Source: Channa striata
Taxonomy: Eukaryota; Chordata; Actinopteri; Anabantiformes; Channidae
Direction: 5' to 3'
DNA: 64,000 nt
NCBI GenBank assembly: GCA_033026295.1
Contig: CM065174.1
Location: 23,673,498 to 23,737,497 of the forward strand
The notes beneath the pieces are model-generated. The model made no database searches and was not told where the DNA came from. It saw only the letters and a program-made list of their open reading frames with translations. Below, piece by piece: positions 26,801 through 37,936 of this stretch; position 1 is the first letter of the stretch; each line of letters starts with the position of its first letter. A program made the position numbers and the translations under genes.

Positions 26801-29800
26801 ATATAACTTTAATATATCTAAGTAAATGGAATGTGAAGAATGTTTGTTTGTTTGTTTATAAACATAATAGTGCAATTCATTTTCCATCACTGAGGGAAAA
26901 ATCCGCTATTTGGACGAGCAGTTTGATGTGTGCAGTCAGCTGATGCTGAGTTTACTGTCCAGCAAGACATACTGTAGACACAAACGTTAATACTCAGTAT
27001 CAGCAAGTACTGAAATGTAGGTACTTGTGTTTAATCTAGCAAAAATGCATTATTAGGACTATTAATACTATCTGCACTAATTCCAGACAAATGTCTTTCT
27101 TGTATCAGTATTTGTATTTTAAAAGGTAAGAAGAAAGTTTGAAAAGGCTCAAAGCATGAACACACAACATGGGAATGGTTGTAAGTTAGACTGGTGTGTT
27201 TATCTTCTTGCTGCCATGGCTCTCTGATGTCATCTTAATGCCAGCCATACCACTGCTCTCCCTCCCTGGATAACAAATACTTTCTCAAGCTAGAGTATTA
27301 CAGGAGGATTAAGGGTTTGAGAGGTCCAGACTATGTTTGAAAGAAGCTGGATACAAAACAGGAGGGAATTACTAGTTTGTTGAGATTTCATAGACAATAG
27401 ACAGTTGTAAATTACCCAAAACAATGGAAACTGCTGCAGTAACCTTTCATTTGTCAATTGAATTACTGCACGGTATAGGCACTTCCCTTTACGTTCTTGT
27501 TTGCTCTCTTGTGTGTTAGTGCCCACCGTGCCGCAGTTTGACCCGAGTCTTGGTGGAATCTTATCGGATTGTCAAAGAATCGGGTCATAAGTTTGAGATC
27601 GTCTTTGTCAGCGCTGACAGGTGAGAGTGCTAGAAGTCATGATTATTGTCACACACATCTGTTTGTGTCTGGAAGAATACAAAAAAAGCCATCGCCTCAG
27701 TCAGCTGACAATCTAAATCACTCTCCCACCCCTCTAGATCAGAGGAGTCCTTCAAGCAGTATTTCAGTGAGATGCCGTGGTTGGCGGTGCCATATTCAGA
27801 CGAGGCTCGACGATCACGACTCAACAGACTCTACGGAATACAAGGTAACATCTACAAAACATCTGCTCTTTTTAAACTTTAGATATTAAACCTGTAAGGA
27901 GCTTATAGTTTTCTTTCCTACTGAGAATATTTATGTCGCATACAAACACTGGCACGATGGCTGCCAGCTCTCTGTGCTTGGCTGGCAATCAGCAGCACTG
28001 ATTGCCCTGCAGCCAAAGGAATGAGCGCCGGTTATCAAGTTTACTGTCTTGTTTACTGCAGAAGTGCTACTCCTCCCCCTGCCTCGTTCTTTTCTCCTGA
28101 GTCCACACTCCATCTAAGTGCTGAGGCCTGCGGATGAAGTTAGTGAGAGTTGACTGTCGACCTCTCCTGCAGAAGAATGTGAGGAATGCATGGCGAACGA
28201 GTCAACACTGCCCCTCTCCTGCAGCTCGCGTTGGCCCCCATGTCTGTAAACTTCAGTCCACATGCGCGGACAGGAATATTCTGACTCATGTGATCTGTTT
28301 GCTGGCAGATGGTTTCAGTTTCTGCAAAGGCTGATTTAAAAGAAGTGATCAGAAGGCGACTCATAAAGGGATGGTGAAAGAGCAGGAATGCCTAAAACAC
28401 CCTCACAACCAAATCACACTCAGCAGGAGAGACTGCGTCACAAAGCGATAATCAAAAGAAATGACTCAAACCACCTCCGGGGTTGTTCCCCATTTTCCTG
28501 CCTTTCACAGCATCATCACCTGTTTTCTCTCTTTTACCAGGTATTCCCACGCTCATTTTGTTGGACACAGAGGGTCACGTTATCACACGACAGGGTCGCG
28601 TGGAGGTGCTCAATGACCCCGAGTGTCGGCTCTTTCCTTGGCACCCTCGGCCTGTCCTCGAGCTCAGCGAGTCCAACGCCGTGCAGCTCCACGAGGGGCC
28701 CTGTCTCGTCCTCTTTGTGGGTGAGTAGACCATGGGGCATTTGGGATGCAACCCCCATGAAGTGGCATTTATATGGAACATATTGAATGTCAGACTCTGG
28801 AAAATTCTCCCAGTGTCGAAAGGTCTGTAGGAAATTGAATCTATTTATATGCTAATACAGAAGATGCAGAGAAGCAAAATGCAGCAGGTTTGTGAATAAC
28901 ATCAAAAAATGATTTAGACATAAATGCAGAGCAGTTGCGAGGGACTAAATGTCACAGTTGGACACTATAAAACAGCACACTCAGCGAAAGAGGATGCACA
29001 AACGTGAGATCACTGTGGCTTCTTTTGAGGTCAACTGGATTGTACACAAGACTGAGACCATCAACATAGTTACATAGTCATCTGTTTCCATGCTTTCTCT
29101 CAGAAGGTGTCTTTTTTTTTTTTTATACTTTAAACACGTTTGGCAGTCACTTGCTTTGTGATTTTTAGACGCTGAAGAGGAGGGAGAGTTAGAACCAGCC
29201 AAGGAACTGATTCAACCAATCGCAGAGAAGCTCATGGCAAAGTACAAAGCCAAGGAGGAGGAGACGCCGCTGCTGTTCTTTGTGGCTGGAGAGGTGAGAT
29301 AAGCCACTCAAGACGGAGTAAAATGCCATTTCACACCAACTTGAAGAGTTCTCTTCATGTGTGGCTACAAAAAATCATCCCTGAGTGTTTGTTATGCTGT
29401 GTGGGAATGCGCTTTAGGTATTACATAAAGTATATAGCCAAACTGCTGGTACGCTATTAACCATTTATTAGCTTACACAAATGTTGTCTCTTGCAGAACA
29501 CGCAACAGAAAAACATATTTCTGAGTAAAATTACTCAGAATTAGTTTTTTCTCTTTAGCTGCTCCACTGTTTCTATATCAGCCAGTTGCTGATTGTGTCT
29601 GTCTGCTGTTTTGTGCTGAGCAGGTAGTTGGCAGTGGGCCTACAACGTTTTATCAGCAAACAGCTGCCTGTTGGGTCAAAGACTCAAAGGTTGTGCCCTA
29701 TAAAATCAAAGCAATGATGACAATTATCACTAGGCTAAAATTCTCTGACATTCAGTGAAACTGTGGTGTTGGCTGCTAGCTGGGTGAGCAGTTTTATATT

Positions 29801-32800
29801 ACATATATTGATCCACAGTTGAGATGAAAATGTTGACTATAAGCTGCTTTATCCGAGCCTATAACCTTTTTATTTTGATACTGTACATGGTTATGGTTAG
29901 TTAGAATAATATAAAATCCACTAATGAAACTGTGACTGTATTTTATTTCATAAATTGTATTACTATTTGGTCCTTAGTATTTTTTTTAAATAATGTATTG
30001 AATATTAGGTAAGTGTTTCAACACTAAACTTAACTAACAAACATTTATTTCAGATGAACATAATTGAATTCGTTCAGTTTATGCAAAGGCTTCAACAATA
30101 TCATTCACTGAACGCTTTGCATTTTAGTAAAATTAGGTGATCTGTGCAGTGCATTGAGGTTTGAATTATGACGTTATGTTACCAGTCAGTGAGTAGATTT
30201 CACCGCCCTGTGAAGGCTAAATGATTTCAGGGATGTCAGCAGAACACCAGTCTGATCTTATCTAAAACTAAAATAATGATATATGTTCAATAAGGCGGTA
30301 TTTGGTCAGGCTTTATTCACCTGACTGTCTCGCTCTCAGAATTTTAGGATTAGATGCCCCTCTTTGGACCACTTGAACCTGCAAGAGAAACAGTCCTATC
30401 CATGACCCTTAATTCAACCATGTACCTCTATCATGATGGGTAGACCCGGAGCACAGACCTTTCTCTATTCTCTGTCCTCACACTGACTCAAAGTCATCAT
30501 CCCATGTCCCGGGGAAAACTTTTGTTACCTCATGCGGCTCTGTCTCGACGTCTCCACAACTGGCCGCGTTAGCAACAGCAGCAGACATTATTACCAGATT
30601 AGCTGCCTCTCCTTAATTCCTTTGCTCTCTGCCCCTGAGCTCCCCTTCCTCCTGCTTCTCTCTCTGCCCCGTGGTCGGAGAGGACAGCGCGGGTTTCCAG
30701 TGTCACACACCAAAGGGAGGGCTCACATTTCAGCTGTCAGGCCTGCACATGTGCTATCTGTCTGACCCTGTGTGTGTGTGCGCGCGTGTGTATGTGTGCG
30801 TTTGCCACATTGTGGAGCCTCGAATCTGTTTACACAATCACTCTTGAGGTCTCACTGTGGGGAACCAACATTGGTTCCCACCATGCAAGTCTTTGAATTT
30901 TAAAGTGACAACATAATTTGAGGTTAGGATTAGGTTAAGGTTAGGATTTTACAAGTGGTGGCTATGGTTAAGGTTAAAGACGGTCTCCAGGAAATGAATG
31001 TATGTCAACGTAAAGTCCCCGCAGGGTCACAGAAATAAATGTGGCCATGTGTGTTTGTAGCCAAGGCCGTTCCACTCTCATGTCAGCCTTGAAATGACAC
31101 TGCCATACAGTAAGTACACGCACAGTCCAGTGACATGTAACTTTTTTTGTGTCTGTGCCAGTATTTATTTGACCTAACACAAAGGAACATTGTTGGACTG
31201 GAGCTTTAAATGATTCTGAAGTTGTTGTGTCATAGCCGCAGTGCAGGTTTGCTTTGTTTTGCTAAGCCAGGTATTTTTATATCCATGTCGCACAGATATT
31301 GGAAATCACAGTCAGCTATCACTTCCCTTTTCGGGCCTGGGCTCAGACTCCAGCATCTTGGCCTGGGCTAGCCCCGCTTGTTGCACACTCCTTGCCAGGC
31401 CAGCTGCTGGGTTTTCTGTGTCCATGAGACAGCAGTATGCTGGCAGTCTCTCAGGGGGAGGCCAGGCTGAGCAAAATGACACAGGATCTTCTTACCCTAG
31501 TGGGAAAACCATACGCCACCGAGTAGTATACTGGTTTATAAACACACCACAAAGATCTTGTTGAGAGTCTTTTATTCTTTCATTTTTGCTGTGTACTGGC
31601 TGTTTCATGTAAAATGATCTCTGGTGGTATTATCCAGTCACATAAGAATTTAACTGACTTTTGTGGCGAGCAGCAGTGACTGCTCCCTATAATTCTGCTC
31701 TTCAAAGCTTTGTTTTCGGCAGGGGGGGCTAAACAGAATAATGCTTTTGACGTTGGATCACAGTGGGTTGCATAAACAAACCAGGACTGGCTCTAAAGCA
31801 AATATTTCTGCATTAACACAATGGAGGTTATTCTCTGTCTTATTACAACAGTCAATATTGCACTAACGTGACCTTATTAGGTATTATACCGTATGTCCCA
31901 CTAAAGGTACATCACTAGTTTATTGTGAGCATCAGCTATTACCTCATGCTCACAGGATGCAGTTTTTTTCCCCTTGCCTCCTCCTATGGGCTCTGTACCT
32001 TATCAGTGAAGTTCAGTAAAAAGATTTTTGAATGGTGTTTCACTCCAGGACGGCAATCTTAGCCTCCTCGTGGTCCATACCACAATGTAAATTCCAGACA
32101 TTTGCACCAAAACTGCCATGCAATGTTTCAACAATGCTGAATATTTTTTTATATGTATTTATTTGTATTATTTTCAAAGGAATACTCTGGCAAAAATGCG
32201 TGCTGTTTTCTGTGGTCTTAAAATTATTATTTTGAAAAACAAAAAAAGGAAAACCTTTCATGACCTCTTGGTGCTAAAAAAGTGTTGTTAAAATGAAATG
32301 TGACACAAACCAAACGGCTATTAAATGAATTCTGTCATTCGTGACCTGTGACGATCCTTGTGATGCCTTAAATTTACCTCTGGTGCCATCGTCAGGTTAA
32401 AGTTTCAGTTTGTGCACCTTGTTGCAGATTACTCCTCCAAAACTAGTGACACTAGGACACTAATTAGCATTGTTAGCACGCTGACATGCTCAACAAACAG
32501 TACTTCAATGTTCAATGTAATGTTGCTGTGTTGACATTTTCATTTTGATTATCTTAGCATGCTAACGTTGGCAGCCTTCGAGTATTAATGAATTAAAAGA
32601 CAAAAAAATCAAGGAACATAAAAATAACACTGACTGTAAGGTGACCTCATTGCTTAAATATTAGATTTCTGTTTGATTAAGACACTGTTCGTTTTAAAAT
32701 GAGTATAAAGACCCTGAAAGGTGCAGCTCATTTAACCGCTTTTATATTTTTCACAATGATGATTTTACTCAAAGATGTCAAAACTGGCCCATGAGATCGC

Positions 32801-35800
32801 CATAGCTCCAGCTCAGGGACAAGTTGGGGGGGGTTATCAGCTCTGGCTTTATCAGATGGTCATCATCTGTGAAATGCCACAGTGCATCAATAATCAGAAT
32901 GAGCCTGACATGGCCCAGCAGGTTCCAAACGGTAAACACGCCGAGCCTTATCACAGCTGTGAGAGCGGGCTACAGCAGAGAGGCCCTTTGTCTTTTTGTT
33001 TTGTGCTGGGCTGCACAGGGCGAGGGACGGGGGGGGGACGGGGGGGTCTCTGGAACGGCTCCACCTCATGAGAAGCAGTTTACACAAGCCGAGAGGCCAC
33101 ACAAAAGAAGATGCATGACTTCCTACGGAGGCGAAGACTGACACAGAGATTACATCTTCTCATATCGGAGAGGCTGTAAAGGCCACGTTGAAAGACTGTG
33201 GAATTTCTCTCTCTGTGGTTTCTTTACACTGTGCACCCAGATGATGTATAATAAATACCTTAATAGCAATAAAAGAATGCAAAGGAACGCTTTTATTAGG
33301 AGCCGGATAATCAAGCAGTGATTCACCCATAACAACGTTGTCCTTGTGGACAGCTTACATGTGTGAGTATTAAGAGGTCACTGTATGGTGATTTGCAGTG
33401 TAATAAAATGGGAATCATTCAGAGTAAGAGCTGCCTATAACAAAATACCACACTGCAACTCATCTGTTCCATCTGTTAGCAGTTTTGCAAAGTAGAGGTC
33501 AGACTTCATCTTGGCATACTTATCCTTTTTAGGCAGCAGCACAGCCAAGCTATTCGATGAAAAGCCTGAGAGCTGATTGTGTGGTTTGCTCCTTTTAGCA
33601 GGAATGGCTGCGGATTTTCTGATAACAAGGAAGACGCAACAAAGCGGCCTGAAGGGGTGGGAAACCTTGAGCATTGTGTGCTGCAGGAAATCCACCCAAA
33701 GTCGCTCCATCTTTGATTTAGTTTTGACAAAACTCACACTGGCACATAAATCAGAAACTATCAGCAACATCAGAGTCCCTGCCTCTGCGGGAAGTCCAGC
33801 TCTTTGTCGCACCGCCACCCTCTGGTCGTTTCTTGTTAGTTCTGCCTTCTCAACATAATGTTTTCCATATGAAACTGATCTTTAATCTTTTCAAGTCTCC
33901 CTCTGAGCCAACAAACCAAGCTGAGGGGGAAATCAGGTCATGCTGTCACAAGGAAGAGAAAGTGTCTCAAGTGATTGTAGCTGTGTGCTTGCAATAAGTG
34001 AATTGTTTGGCCCTGTAAAACACATGAAATCCATTTGACGTTGGGGAGATATGTGACGAGAATAATGGATCTCTGTCAGTGCAGGAATGCCTGTTCCAAA
34101 AACACTCCTGGCTGAAAGTAAAGCTGGATTATGAAACTGTGTGATTTTTCTATTCACGCTCAATAATTAATAACCCTTTCGAGCTTGTTTTGAAAGTGGC
34201 TGAGCACTTTCCTGGTAATGAATCATTTCGGTTACTTATGGTTACAGTACCTGTCATGCCCACATGGGTGAAAGGTGACATCAAACCTCAGGCAAAACAT
34301 GTGTGAAGCCTTTTTGAAAACAACACGTACACAAAACTCCAATTCCTACTAAAGCTTTGCAAGTTTTCTCACTGCTCCTTCTCACACCCATGTATGCTAT
34401 TCAGATGTGCCGACATGAGAGTGAGCTTTTGAAAAAGCTTGGATGTTGTTGGACCCCCACCCGGTTCCTTCCTGTCTTTCCACACGGCAGGATATGTGAC
34501 TAAGTCTCTTTGGGCAGGCTGCCTGCAGGAAGACTGCAGCGAGGAAACCTTATTGCATCCTCTTTCAAGTAGTGTGCAATAATACAGATTTTGCCAGACA
34601 GTTGTGAATTTTATCAGGTAATCTTAACGTGGCATAGCTCAAGTAAAGGCTGCTGCCATAAACAAGTTTGACACGATGAGCACCAGAGAGACGTGTAATT
34701 TATTGTCTTCTCTGATGGAGCACATCTGGGACTTGGCTTGCATGTTTGTCAAAGTAATTCAAGAGCCATGTGAACATGAGCTGTTGTGGAGATATATGAA
34801 TGAGATATGACATTTTGGGGCATTTCACATGTAGTAATGTTGTTTTATCGTGCTGCACTAAATGGAATCAACATTTGTATTATTTACATAAAAACATGCC
34901 AAACTTTCTGCTTTCCGATCTTTATCTTCTAACCTTATACTGTTATGTGTATTTCACAGCGGTTCCGAGGGTCTCCGCCTCTCTCACTGGGAACTAACTA
35001 TAGTCATAATGCTTTAATAGTTCTTAGATTTACAATATCCAACCAGTTGGAAAAACACTAGTCTTGTCCCATCATTCCACCAAATCTTTGGATCTGCTGC
35101 AGAAAAGGCCTACGTAGCATTATCACTTTCCTCAAGCCCTTATTGCTGAAGCAAGTTGGGACACTATTAGCATTTTATGTGAACACACAAAACTCAGGGT
35201 TCGGGCTCAGTGCTGGGGCCAATGGGAGCAGTGAGACTGGGCTTAAGGTTTGGTTCTCGGTTTTATCTTGTTTCTTTTGTACATGCTTCTCCTTGGTCAA
35301 AACACAAGGAATATTCAAAGGCATATCTTCTCAGTGCTGTATATATACTTACAATTTTGATCATCAAAATATGACAAAAGATATTTGATTAATAAATGGG
35401 TAGACGGTACATTTACAGCTTATAATAATGATAAAACAAAGATTCTTATTTGTACTCCTGGCAATCTATGATTATTTTTGCTTTTACTTAAACCTGTCTA
35501 GTCAATTGTACTACATTTACATGTTATGTTTCGAAAACATTCCAGGGTCAATGCTACGTGCTCGAGGATGCTGGTGTGATGCTCTTGATTAGACCTTAAT
35601 GTGTCGTGTGCTGTAACACTCAGTAAGTCTTCTGTCTCTTTTTGACCACAGGACGACATGAGCGACTCGCTGAGAGATTACACCAACCTCCCAGAAGCAG
35701 CACCTCTGCTAACTATCCTCGACATGTCAGCTCGTGCCAAGTACGTTCGTGATGTTGAGGAGATCACACCTGCCGTAGTGGAGCAATTTGTCACCGACTT

Positions 35801-35834
35801 CCTGGCTGAAAAGCTCAAACCAGACCCCATCTAA
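20714..35834 (+). CDS. nxn: nucleoredoxin, exons 2-8 (5' partial)
   Basis: Nucleoredoxin is a cytosolic/nuclear thioredoxin-family oxidoreductase; in vertebrates it binds Dishevelled and restrains Wnt/beta-catenin signalling and also binds phosphofructokinase and flightless-1. Coding exons are 20714-20831, 24252-24385, 27520-27620, 27738-27844, 28541-28720, 29169-29293 and 35652-35834. They join in frame to 315 residues; the human protein has 435, so about 120 N-terminal residues lie on an exon outside the window. The catalytic WCPPC motif is intact, followed by the segments FVSADR and FSEMPWLAVPY and the C-terminal module ending in FLAEKLKPDPI. All introns are GT-AG. No frameshift or early stop is seen. 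Identity rests on near-complete agreement with remembered vertebrate NXN over the whole length. Confidence 0.95.
20832..24251 (+). other. nxn: nxn intron 2
   Basis: Intron of 3.4 kb between exons 2 and 3. It holds no supported gene. One exact 20-bp tandem duplication occurs at 23561-23600, and the 3' end is a long pyrimidine-rich tract leading to the exon 3 acceptor. The remainder is unremarkable AT-rich sequence. Confidence 0.8.
23561..23600 (+). repeat. 20-bp tandem duplication
   Basis: attttctttgttcagactg plus one base is repeated directly after itself; only the last base differs (g, then c). In nxn intron 2. Confidence 0.95.
24252..24385 (+). CDS. nxn: nxn exon 3
   Basis: Encodes the linker and the start of the central thioredoxin module (LEFPWGPKPF, then VGVYFSAHW). 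The last codon is the tryptophan of the WCPPC redox motif, so the active site is split by the following intron. Donor TGG|gtgagt, phase 0. Confidence 0.93.
25817..26109. repeat. Palindrome split by the SINE insertion
   Basis: Removing the SINE and one duplicate leaves a near-perfect inverted repeat: arm 1 starts gggcagtatcgaaccagata at 25817 and runs on through cctgata after the SINE; arm 2 is 26082-26109. The arms differ by about two mismatches and one indel over 28 bases, with a very short loop. It may be part of an older palindromic repeat. Confidence 0.75.
25840..26057 (-). mobile_element. tRNA-derived SINE with L2-type tail and target-site duplication
   Basis: On the minus strand the element starts with a tRNA-like head: A box tagctcaggtgg (26037-26048) and B box GGTTCGATCC (26003-26012). 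It continues with the body segment gtgtccttgggcaacacac that is frequent in fish SINEs, and ends with a tail at 25840-25880 matching the 3' end of L2-type LINEs (ggataaaagtgtctgctaaa). The 16-base sequence atcgaaccagatacct flanks it exactly on both sides (25824-25839 and 26058-26073). It lies in nxn intron 3. The intact duplication and promoter boxes suggest a fairly young copy. Confidence 0.9.
26473..26628 (+). repeat. 156-bp dispersed repeat, copy 1
   Basis: Colinear with 30819-30974 over 156 bases with only two differences (taagg/tgagg and aagctt/aaggtt), in direct orientation, 4.35 kb apart, in nxn introns 3 and 7. It begins ctcgaatctgtttacacaat and contains gtggggaacc...ggttcccac, a small inverted repeat. 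Probably a copy of a fish transposable element family carrying GGTTAGGATTAGG-like sequence. Confidence 0.9.
27520..27620 (+). CDS. nxn: nxn exon 4 (CPPC active site)
   Basis: Begins exactly with the CPPC of the redox active site (about residues 205-208 by human numbering), followed by RSLTRVLVESYR and the strand FEIVFVSAD. Both catalytic cysteines are present, so disulfide reductase activity should be kept. The acceptor is gtgttag and the donor is AG|gtgaga; it ends in phase 2. Confidence 0.95.
27738..27844 (+). CDS. nxn: nxn exon 5
   Basis: Encodes SEESFKQYFSEMPWLAVPY and SDEARRSRLNRLYGIQ, the helix-strand part of the central thioredoxin module that is almost invariant in vertebrate nucleoredoxins. 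The preceding intron is only 117 bases. Donor CAAG|gtaaca. Confidence 0.94.
28541..28720 (+). CDS. nxn: nxn exon 6
   Basis: Encodes the cis-proline loop GIPTLILLD of the central module, then ITRQGRVEVLND, and the start of the C-terminal thioredoxin-like module (GPCLVLFV). Acceptor ttttaccag, donor G|gtgagt, phase 1 at both ends. Confidence 0.94.
29169..29293 (+). CDS. nxn: nxn exon 7
   Basis: Encodes an acidic stretch (DAEEEGELEPAK) and PIAEKLMAKYKAKEEETPL followed by FFVAGE, part of the C-terminal thioredoxin-like module. The acceptor lies downstream of a run of T. Donor GAG|gtgaga, ending in phase 0. Confidence 0.93.
30819..30974 (+). repeat. 156-bp dispersed repeat, copy 2
   Basis: Partner of 26473-26628. 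This copy is longer at its 3' side, going on to tccccgcagggtcacag near 31016, and is preceded by a GT/GC microsatellite (30769-30803). The extension suggests copy 1 is truncated. Confidence 0.9.
32345..32580 (+). repeat. Copy of a GTTAGCATGCTAAC-type fish repeat
   Basis: ctctggtgccatcgtcaggt with ttaaagtttcagtttg, and further ttagcacgctgacatgctca and ttagcatgctaacgttgg, match the order of a common teleost repeat. It is diverged and lies in nxn intron 7. Confidence 0.6.
33008..33046 (+). other. G-quadruplex candidate
   Basis: Five G runs in 39 bases: GGG, N7, GGG, N3, GGG, N2, G9, N2, G7. It lies on the sense strand of nxn intron 7, so both the DNA strand and the pre-mRNA could fold. Confidence 0.75.
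35652..35834 (+). CDS. nxn: nxn exon 8 (terminal)
   Basis: Encodes DDMSDSLRDYTNLPEAAPLL and ends KLKPDPI-stop with TAA at 35832-35834. This tail matches the human C-terminus closely in length and residues. It is separated from exon 7 by a 6.4-kb intron. Confidence 0.95.
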   Translation, partial: DDMSDSLRDYTNLPEAAPLLTILDMSARAKYVRDVEEITPAVVEQFVTDFLAEKLKPDPI

Positions 35835-36371
35835 GGAGAAAGTTGGACATACCTTATGGGACTCACTCCATCATAGAACCTCGACCTGTTGCCACATTTT
35901 TCACCCTTCCCAGCCTCCCACTATCTCTCTCACTCCTCCCTGACTGTTAGCGAGATGTCTCACTTTTTACTGACATTTTAACATTTTTAGACATATTCCT
36001 CTTTTCATGGAGTTCACTTTTTCTCCTGTGGTGCCTTGCATTGACTAAAGTCCCTACACTAATATATATGGAGATTCTGTTTTGTTTGGCCTCAAGAAAA
36101 GTTATTTGTATATTTTTTTGTTTGTTTTTTCCACAGAATAGCATTTCTGAAGTCTAGAGAAAACCAGAGTTATCCAGTGGACCTGCTTATTCAGCTGATT
36201 ATTTGCTCTTTGCATTTTCTCTGCAAAATCCTTGTTACTTCTGGTTTCTGAACGTTGAGGATGGATAAAACACTTTTTTTTTTACAGTTGTAATTCACAC
36301 TTACACCCAAATGTGCTGAATCTCAGTTGGATGTAGCTGTATGCCTTTATTGCCCTATTTAAAGAAATAAA
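35835..36371 (+). other. nxn: nxn 3' UTR (to first AATAAA)
   Basis: Follows the nxn stop codon. It includes T-rich stretches and reaches a first polyadenylation hexamer AATAAA at 36366-36371. A second hexamer at 36721-36726 could give a longer 3' UTR of about 0.9 kb. Which is used cannot be told from sequence. Confidence 0.6.
36366..36371 (+). terminator. nxn: nxn polyadenylation signal (proximal)
   Basis: Canonical AATAAA 532 bases after the nxn stop, followed within about 100 bases by GT-rich sequence (36461-36480) that could act as downstream element. Confidence 0.55.
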
Positions 36372-36720
36372 AATACAGTGACAGGTGCACAAACAGTAAA
36401 GATCACATTATACTTGCTTGTAACAGGCCAATGACTGATGTTTTAAAACCTGTGTCTTGTGGTGTGTGTGCGTGTGTGTTACGATGTGAGTGAAAGTCAT
36501 CTCTAGCCAGTTGTTGATGGTGGTTCTAATCCCAGTCATTATGGGGATTTTCCATGAAGGTCCCCTAATGAAAAGGCCAGGTTATTTCTGAAGGCACAAA
36601 AATGACATTGGGAAAAATGTTGAATGTATAAATCCCTATATTGTTACTTCAGTCATGACTTTTCACACCCATTAAAAATTCACTGGCAAGCGCAAATTTC
36701 TGTTCCTGTTAAGTTGTATT

Positions 36721-36726
36721 AATAAA
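36721..36726 (+). terminator. nxn: nxn polyadenylation signal (distal candidate)
   Basis: Second AATAAA on the plus strand before the convergent mrm3 gene. Use of this site would leave about 450 bases to the mrm3 minus-strand signal. Confidence 0.4.
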
Positions 36727-37185
36727 GTTAGCTCTTGGACACGAACAGTTTCAGTGGGGTCCAAAAAAAGTAAATGTTGCTTAAAATGAAAGCTCATATG
36801 CAGATTGGCTCACTTTAACGTGCAAACTCCAGTTGGCTTGGAAACCTTTGACCTAACACGTTTCTGCATAGTTGTGCATATTTGCATAGAATTCTGGTTA
36901 GGTTATTAAACCTGCTCATATAAACATTAACGTGGCCAACAGTATCTGTCTATCCTTTAAATTTTAGGGATCCTGTAATAAGTGTGGCTCCATATTTTAA
37001 GATATATCTAATGTGGCAACGTTATGTTAAGTGGTTTAATTTTGAAAATCTTTGACACTGATTGTTGCATAAAACCTTAAACAACTTAAAAAAAATTCTA
37101 ATGACCAGTTTTCACTATTTTCTGACATTAAGTATAAGGAGAGGAATCTAAATCTAAACAATTTTAGTTCCTGTAGTAAAAATTT

Positions 37186-37191
37186 TTTATT
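37186..37191 (-). terminator. mrm3: mrm3 polyadenylation signal
   Basis: TTTATT on the plus strand reads AATAAA on the minus strand, about 170 bases past the mrm3 stop codon. It implies a short 3' UTR. Confidence 0.55.
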
Positions 37192-37361
37192 AATGAATGC
37201 CAGGAATATGCACACAAAAAATACATTCAGAAACATCACAAATTTGTCAGTTGGTTTTTAATTTAAGCAGGGCAGGATACAGGAGATTACATTGAAGGTA
37301 TTCCCCTCAGTCAAATAAGGACAAACGTACATCTCAAGTTTGCTCATGTGCACTGAGAACA

Positions 37362-37936
37362 TTATGAAAAATGCCTCTCCATTGTACTTTTCAGTTTCCT
37401 TCCAGATGTCTGCATTAGTTTTAAGAGTTGTTTCCTGCCCTCAAACAAAAGGATACTGGCTGCCATGGCTGAATTCAAGCTGTCCACATCAGGAGCAACG
37501 GGAATAAAGAGTCTGTGACCTGCCGTCTTCTCAGCCAGCTGGACGGCTTCTAGACTCAGACCGTGAGTCTCTCCACCAATCACAAGAGCAGTGGGATTCT
37601 GAGCCCAGCTCTCATGGTACAGTTTGGCGTCCACTCTGGGTAGTGAAAGTCTCTCATCGTCTGAATCAGAGTCATATTCCTCATATCGCGTGTTGCTCTG
37701 ATTAGGCCTTGTGCTGATCCAGCCATATTCTGTTGCTTTGGGGGTTTCGTGCGACACCTTAACTTCTGCTTCTCTACTTCTGTCACCCCCACAGCTGTTG
37801 TCAGCTACATGGACAGTCACATGTTTTGGGAGATTATTTTCAATGTCATCCCACTCCAGATTGGGATAGATAGGAAGGCGGAAATGGGCCCCCATTGCTG
37901 CACGCAGAACTTTAGGCTGCCAAACATCAACGCAGC
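37362..37936 (-). CDS. mrm3: mrm3 exon 4 (SpoU motifs 2 and 3)
   Basis: Starts GCVDVWQPKVLRAAMGAHFR, has a variable insert with the acidic patch YEEYDSDSDDE, then the SAM-binding knot motifs VIGGETHGLS and FIPVAP plus SLNSAMAAS. The stop is TAA at 37362-37364. The insert corresponds to a likewise acidic and variable stretch in the human protein. Confidence 0.94.

Larger units (their letters stand above)
29294..35651 (+). other. nxn: nxn intron 7
   Basis: Intron of 6.4 kb with no supported coding region on either strand. It carries copy 2 of a duplicated 156-bp repeat (30819-30974), a copy of a common fish GCTAA-rich repeat (32345-32580) and a strong G-quadruplex candidate (33008-33046). The longest open frames (for example 33435-33818 on the minus strand) show no recognisable domain and lack conserved composition. 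Confidence 0.8.

Noticed and set aside
33435..33818. 127-codon open frame on the minus strand inside nxn intron 7
   Set aside because: No domain or conserved segment recognised; length is within chance expectation for a 6-kb intron.
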